This document shows, piece after piece, positions 24,522 through 27,788 of a stretch of 27,788 nucleotides of DNA. A program made the translations under genes and the position numbers. The notes below the pieces were generated by a model. It worked only from the letters and a program-made list of their open reading frames with translations. It searched no databases and was not told the DNA's origin. The number at the start of each line of letters is the position of its first letter. Positions within the stretch are counted from its first letter, which is position 1. The stretch lies in assembly GCA_012026715.1 (NCBI GenBank), contig VEPB01000179.1, positions 1 through 27,788 on the forward strand. Direction: 5' to 3'. This DNA comes from Methylococcaceae bacterium (lineage in GTDB: Bacteria; Pseudomonadota; Gammaproteobacteria; Methylococcales; Methylococcaceae).

Positions 24522-26135
24522 TTAAATTCTATCGTCACCGACGATCTCGATGGCCCGGTTCGGGCAGTATTTTTCCGCGGCGCGGGCCTTTTCGAGCAGG
24601 GCGGCGGCGGGCCGCTCGTCGAGGACCGTCAGCTGGCCGTGCTCATCCACGTGGAAGATTTCCGGGGCTTCGGTCATGCAGGTCGCGTGGCCCTTGCAGA
24701 GATCCCGGTCGACCACCACCTGAAAGATTGATCCGATGAGATCTGCCGAGCCGGTTTCGGCGTCCGTGCCGGCGGCGCCGGTTTCTGCGTTCTTCTTTCT
24801 GCGATACCGGATCGGGCAGGGGGAGCCCGGTTCCACCACCATTTTCCGGTAGTCGTCCCGGTAGCTGTCCGGGGCATCGGCCAGCTCGAATTCAAAGCGC
24901 CGCAGCAGAATGCACAGGATGGCCTTGATCTGAAACAGCGCGAAGGCATTGCCGGAGCATTTGTGCCGGCCGCCGCCGAAGGCCTGCCAGGCGAACAAGT
25001 CCTTGTCTTCCGCCCGTTCCGCGCTGTAACGGTCGGGGTCGAAGCGTTCGGGATCGGGAAACAGCTCCGGAATCCGATGGGTCACGGACGGCGCGGCGCA
25101 CACGAACTTGCCGGCCTTGATGAGGTAGTCCTTCACCTGAAAATCTTGCATGACCTTGCGCATCAGGATGATGAGGGGCGGATGCAGGCGCAGCACTTCC
25201 TTGATGACATTTTCCAGCTGGGGCAGTTGCCGCAAGGACTCGAAACTGACCGTCCCTTCCTCGCCAAAGCGTTCGTCGAGTTCGGCCAGCACGGCTTGGA
25301 GATGCTGGGGATGGCGCAGCAGTTCGAGCAACACCCAAGCGGTGGTTCCGGAACTGGTGTGGTGGCCGGCGAAGACGGTGGCGATCAGCATCCCGGTGAT
25401 TTCATGGGCGGTCAGCTTGCTGCCGTCCTCGTAGTGGGCGTCGATCAGCATCTGGAACACGTTGGTGCTGCGCGTCTCCTGCTCGGCCCGCTTTACCATG
25501 ATGCGGGTGACCAAATCTTCCAGTCGCGCTCGTGCCTTGTCGCGGCGGCGGAACACCGGCAGCGGCAGGTAGGGAAACACGTAGGCGATGGGCTGAATGC
25601 CCAGTTCCAGGTCCCGGTAGATTTCGGCGAACTCGGCATTGAGCTCGTAGCGGAACTCCGCGCCCAGCAGGCAGTGGCTGGAGGTGTAGATGGTCAGCAG
25701 TTTGGTGAATTCCAGCAGGTCGGCGCTGCCGCTGTCGCCCCAGCCCGCGATCAGCTGCTCCACCTCCGCCACGATGAGGTCGGAATAGGTGCGCATGGGC
25801 TTGTCGCGCAACGCCGGCATCAGCATCTGCAACTGCTCGTTCTTCCGCTTGATGGGGGCATCGAATACCACCCCCTGGCCGAAGATCGGCGTCATGATCT
25901 TATAGGCCGGCCCCTGATCCAGCACCTCATCGGGCGCCCGGTAAAAGGCCTCGCTGGCCGCGCTGCCGGTCAGCAGCACCATGTCCTGGTGGAACAGCTT
26001 GAATTCAGCGACGTCACCCAATTGCTGCCGCAGCTGCATCATGAACGCGTGGGGGTTCTTGCCGAAGGCGCGGATGTGGCCGATCAGGGGCAGGGCGCCG
26101 GGAAGTGTGGGAGGGGCCTTGAAAGCTGAGCTCAT
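24522..26135 (-). CDS. cyp51: Sterol 14-alpha-demethylase fused to ferredoxin (CYP51-Fdx)
   Basis: The product has 537 residues. The P450 domain (about 1-445) has the CYP51 I-helix AGHHTSSG (256-263), the ExxR pair (E313, R316), FDPDRY (365-370) and the haem loop FGGGRHKCSG with cysteine 393. A linker rich in Ala, Glu, Gly and Thr (about 446-465) joins a small ferredoxin (about 466-537) with C480, H483 and C486 in CKGHATC and a distant CP pair (C524), the pattern of 3Fe-4S ferredoxins. This is the architecture of MCCYP51FX from Methylococcus capsulatus. It oxidatively removes the 14-alpha methyl of lanosterol-type sterols, and the fused ferredoxin supplies electrons. A reductase is still needed from elsewhere. 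The ATG at 26135 has only a weak ribosome site. It heads the sterol operon. Confidence 0.96.
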   Translation of the reverse strand: MSSAFKAPPTLPGALPLIGHIRAFGKNPHAFMMQLRQQLGDVAEFKLFHQDMVLLTGSAASEAFYRAPDEVLDQGPAYKIMTPIFGQGVVFDAPIKRKNEQLQMLMPALRDKPMRTYSDLIVAEVEQLIAGWGDSGSADLLEFTKLLTIYTSSHCLLGAEFRYELNAEFAEIYRDLELGIQPIAYVFPYLPLPVFRRRDKARARLEDLVTRIMVKRAEQETRSTNVFQMLIDAHYEDGSKLTAHEITGMLIATVFAGHHTSSGTTAWVLLELLRHPQHLQAVLAELDERFGEEGTVSFESLRQLPQLENVIKEVLRLHPPLIILMRKVMQDFQVKDYLIKAGKFVCAAPSVTHRIPELFPDPERFDPDRYSAERAEDKDLFAWQAFGGGRHKCSGNAFALFQIKAILCILLRRFEFELADAPDSYRDDYRKMVVEPGSPCPIRYRRKKNAETGAAGTDAETGSADLIGSIFQVVVDRDLCKGHATCMTEAPEIFHVDEHGQLTVLDERPAAALLEKARAAEKYCPNRAIEIVGDDRI

Positions 26136-26160
26136 GGGGTGTCCGGGGTCGGGGCGATCC

Positions 26161-26187
26161 TTGGCGGCTGGAAAAGCTTGTTATGAT
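26161..26187 (+). promoter_or_regulatory. Candidate sigma-70 promoter of the NTF2-like gene
   Basis: TTGGCG at 26161-26166 and TATGAT at 26182-26187 are separated by 15 bases, shorter than ideal. The -10 overlaps the left arm of the palindrome at 26185-26198. Confidence 0.35.
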
Positions 26188-26198
26188 GCTTGAGCATC
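26185..26198. promoter_or_regulatory. Perfect palindrome between divergent sterol-locus genes, candidate operator
   Basis: GATGCT and AGCATC are perfect arms around TG. The site lies in the 137-base interval between the CYP51-ferredoxin start and the NTF2-like start and overlaps a possible -10 element. A repressor bound there could control both directions. Confidence 0.45.
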
Positions 26199-26272
26199 GA
26201 GGCCGCATGTAACCATCTTTCCCCGCGCCCGTAAAACCGACCCGACAAGAAACTCCCCACCCGGAAGTACCC

Positions 26273-26875
26273 ATGCCCGAATACCCCCGCGAAGAAATGG
26301 AAGAAATGGTCCGGCGCTGGATCGCCGCCAATCACGCTTCCGAGCGCCAGGGCGACTGGATCAGCCATCTGGGATCCATGTATGCGGAAGATGCTGAATA
26401 CAGCTGGAACATGGGCCCGAACCGGGAGTTTCTCGCCCAGGGGAGAAAGCAGATCGAGGAATGGGCGCTGGGGGTGCACATGGAGGGCTTCGAGGCCTGG
26501 CGTTACCCCTACGACAAGATCCTGATCGACGAAAAGCAGGGCGAAGTCATCGGCATCTGGCGCCAGGTCGCGCCCACCCGGCGGGACGACGGCAGCGACT
26601 ACGAGGTCGCCGGGGTCGGCGGGTCCTGGTTCCGCTATGGCGGCAATTATCAATGGAGCTGGCAGCGGGATTTCTTCGACCTGGGTAACGTCAAAGCCTT
26701 GTTCATGGAACTGGCGGCGGACGGCAAACTGGAGCCGCCGGTGAAAAACCGGCTCGGCAAACTGGCCCGAGGACAGGCGCTGCCCGGCGTCCGCCCCCTT
26801 CACGAAGCCGCCGGTTTCTGGAAGCGGCTTAAGGGGATGCTGGCCATGCTCCGGATCGTGGTGTTCGGGCGCTAG
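26273..26875 (+). CDS. NTF2/SnoaL-like domain protein, divergent from CYP51
   Basis: The product has 200 residues from the ATG at 26273, with GGAAG five bases upstream. The first 130 residues fit the cone-shaped NTF2/SnoaL fold: a helical start (EEMEEMVRRWIAANHASERQGDWISHLGSMY), the AEDAEYSWNMGPNREFLAQGRKQIEEWA helix-strand unit, then long strands ending YQWSWQRDFFDLGNVKALF. The fold includes ketosteroid isomerases and polyketide cyclases, so a hydrophobic, sterol-sized pocket is possible. A basic amphipathic C-terminal tail (WKRLKGMLAMLRIVVFGR) could touch the membrane. There is no signal peptide, so it is cytoplasmic. The divergent position next to CYP51 suggests a part in sterol processing or binding, but catalysis is not established. 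Confidence 0.75.
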   Translation: MPEYPREEMEEMVRRWIAANHASERQGDWISHLGSMYAEDAEYSWNMGPNREFLAQGRKQIEEWALGVHMEGFEAWRYPYDKILIDEKQGEVIGIWRQVAPTRRDDGSDYEVAGVGGSWFRYGGNYQWSWQRDFFDLGNVKALFMELAADGKLEPPVKNRLGKLARGQALPGVRPLHEAAGFWKRLKGMLAMLRIVVFGR

Positions 26876-26877
26876 CC

Positions 26878-26895
26878 GTTCGACGATCGTTGAAC
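26878..26895. terminator. Palindrome just after the NTF2-like gene
   Basis: GTTCGACGATCGTTGAAC is palindromic except for one G-T pair and begins two bases after the stop codon. It can fold as a seven-pair stem with a GATC loop. No T-tract follows, so it is a weak terminator candidate or a binding site. Confidence 0.35.
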
Positions 26896-27043
26896 CGGGC
26901 GCCGGAGGGTGTAAGAGGAGATCGACGCTTACCGCGGCGTTGCAGTTCGGCCAGGGTCGCTCGGGTCTTTATCCTTGGAATGGGATGGACTCCTCCCTTC
27001 CCTGACGGCATCGCGATGATGGTCGAATATGCAAAGGTCTTGA

Positions 27044-27788
27044 TTATGCGGAGCGGGAAGCCGAAGGCCCGGCATCGGGGGTGGGGTGCACGTCGATGCC
27101 GCCGTCGGGGCGATAGCAGCCGTAGCCGTTCTTACCCTGGTGCTTGACGGCGTACATGGCCCGATCCGCCGCGCGGATCAGCTGCTCGGAATTGGTTCCG
27201 TGGATGCCGCCGACGGCGATCCCGATACTCACGCCGACCTGCACGGCAACATCCGGCGTCAGGGTGACCGGTCTGCTCACGGTGGCGACGATGTCGCGGG
27301 CAATGGAATGAGCCTGTTCGGACGGCACGCAGTTCACCAGCACCAGAAGAAACTCGTCTCCCCCAAGGCGGGATGTGATGTCGCCAACCCGGACACAATC
27401 CCGCAGACGCTTTGCCACCTCAATCAGGACCTGATCGCCGCAAGCATGCCCGTAGCGGTCGTTGATCTCCTTGAAACCGTCGAGATCCAGCAGCAGCACG
27501 GCATGGTCTTCGGTCTCGCCCGGGCGGGCCAATGCCAGCAGACGACCCAGCATGGTCTCTGCGACGTGACGGCGCAGCAGGCCGGTCAGGGCGTCGTGAT
27601 CGGCCTCGTGACGGATGCGCCGCTCCGTCGCACGCCGCTCGGTGATGTCGTAGACCACGCCTTCGAACCGCTCCGAACCGTCGGTTTCAGTCTGATGGGA
27701 TAACACGCAGTGCACCCAGACCGCCTCCCCAAGTTCCTCGCGGTTCAGCATGAGGTCGGCGGAAACCGGCTGGTCCTGCTGTTCGGCC
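27044..27788 (-). CDS. PAS-GGDEF diguanylate cyclase (N terminus beyond window)
   Basis: The frame is open through the right edge; 247 residues are visible and the start lies outside. The first part (EAVWVHCVLSHQTETDGSERFEGVVYDITERRATERR) is the end of a PAS domain with its PAC motif. A linker helix and DALTGLLRR lead into a complete GGDEF domain. The active site RLGGDEF is intact, with the LLLDLDGFKEINDRYGH metal and nucleotide segment. An RxxD inhibitory site (RVGD) lies exactly five residues before GGDEF, so product feedback is expected. The protein should make cyclic di-GMP in response to a signal sensed by the PAS domain. No EAL domain follows. It has no obvious link to the sterol genes. 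Confidence 0.93.
   Translation of the reverse strand, partial: AEQQDQPVSADLMLNREELGEAVWVHCVLSHQTETDGSERFEGVVYDITERRATERRIRHEADHDALTGLLRRHVAETMLGRLLALARPGETEDHAVLLLDLDGFKEINDRYGHACGDQVLIEVAKRLRDCVRVGDITSRLGGDEFLLVLVNCVPSEQAHSIARDIVATVSRPVTLTPDVAVQVGVSIGIAVGGIHGTNSEQLIRAADRAMYAVKHQGKNGYGCYRPDGGIDVHPTPDAGPSASRSA

Noticed and set aside
1..27788. CRISPR arrays, tRNA or rRNA genes, and complete insertion sequences
   Set aside because: No regularly spaced direct repeats, cloverleaf sequences, rRNA motifs or transposase genes with terminal repeats were seen on reading both strands.

Overview
The window looks like chromosome of a high-GC gammaproteobacterial methanotroph of the Methylococcaceae (Methylococcus, Methylocaldum or a close relative). 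The strongest evidence is a sterol 14-alpha-demethylase (CYP51) fused to a C-terminal 3Fe-4S-type ferredoxin, an architecture described from Methylococcus capsulatus. It is followed by three genes that match the bacterial sterol transporters BstA, BstB and BstC in family, order and predicted location. No methane-oxidation gene lies in the window, so the assignment rests on the sterol locus. No tRNA, rRNA, CRISPR array or complete insertion sequence was seen.

Layout. Positions 1-3.7 kb are accessory: a gene tail at the left edge, a multipass membrane protein gene of visibly lower GC, about 690 bases without a convincing gene, a translationally coupled pair (a NifX/NifB-C-like domain protein and an unknown protein), and a caspase-like (DUF4347-type) protein followed by a small membrane protein. 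From 3.8 to 5.2 kb lies a stand-alone cytochrome P450. From 5.2 to 16.5 kb lies an extracytoplasmic redox cluster: a c-type cytochrome fused to a periplasmic binding protein domain, a SCO1/SenC copper chaperone, a parvulin prolyl isomerase, a beta-propeller protein and a giant multicopper oxidase of about 1960 residues resembling the Mn(II) oxidase MnxG. From 17.3 to 19.6 kb a beta-carbonic anhydrase and a SulP transporter form a probable bicarbonate module. A Nudix hydrolase follows at 19.6-20.0 kb. The sterol locus occupies 20.1-26.9 kb (bstC, bstB, bstA and cyp51-fdx on the minus strand, with a divergent NTF2/SnoaL-like gene). A PAS-GGDEF diguanylate cyclase runs off the right edge.

How the genes may work together. 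In the sterol locus the fusion enzyme would remove the 14-alpha methyl group in the cytosol. The RND protein, the periplasmic binding protein and the outer-membrane lipoprotein would then carry 4-methylsterols to the outer membrane. In the oxidase cluster every product has an export signal, and SCO and prolyl isomerase are the expected helpers for copper loading and folding of a very large cupredoxin protein, with the cytochrome and propeller as possible redox or binding partners.

The most interesting unexplained signal is upstream of the giant oxidase: a near-consensus sigma-54 promoter (16614-16629) preceded by two copies of an inverted repeat, TGTAAA-N6-TTTACA, with centres 87 bp apart. 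This is the layout of a sigma-54 promoter driven by an enhancer-binding protein. A second regulatory candidate is a perfect 14-bp palindrome between the divergent sterol genes.
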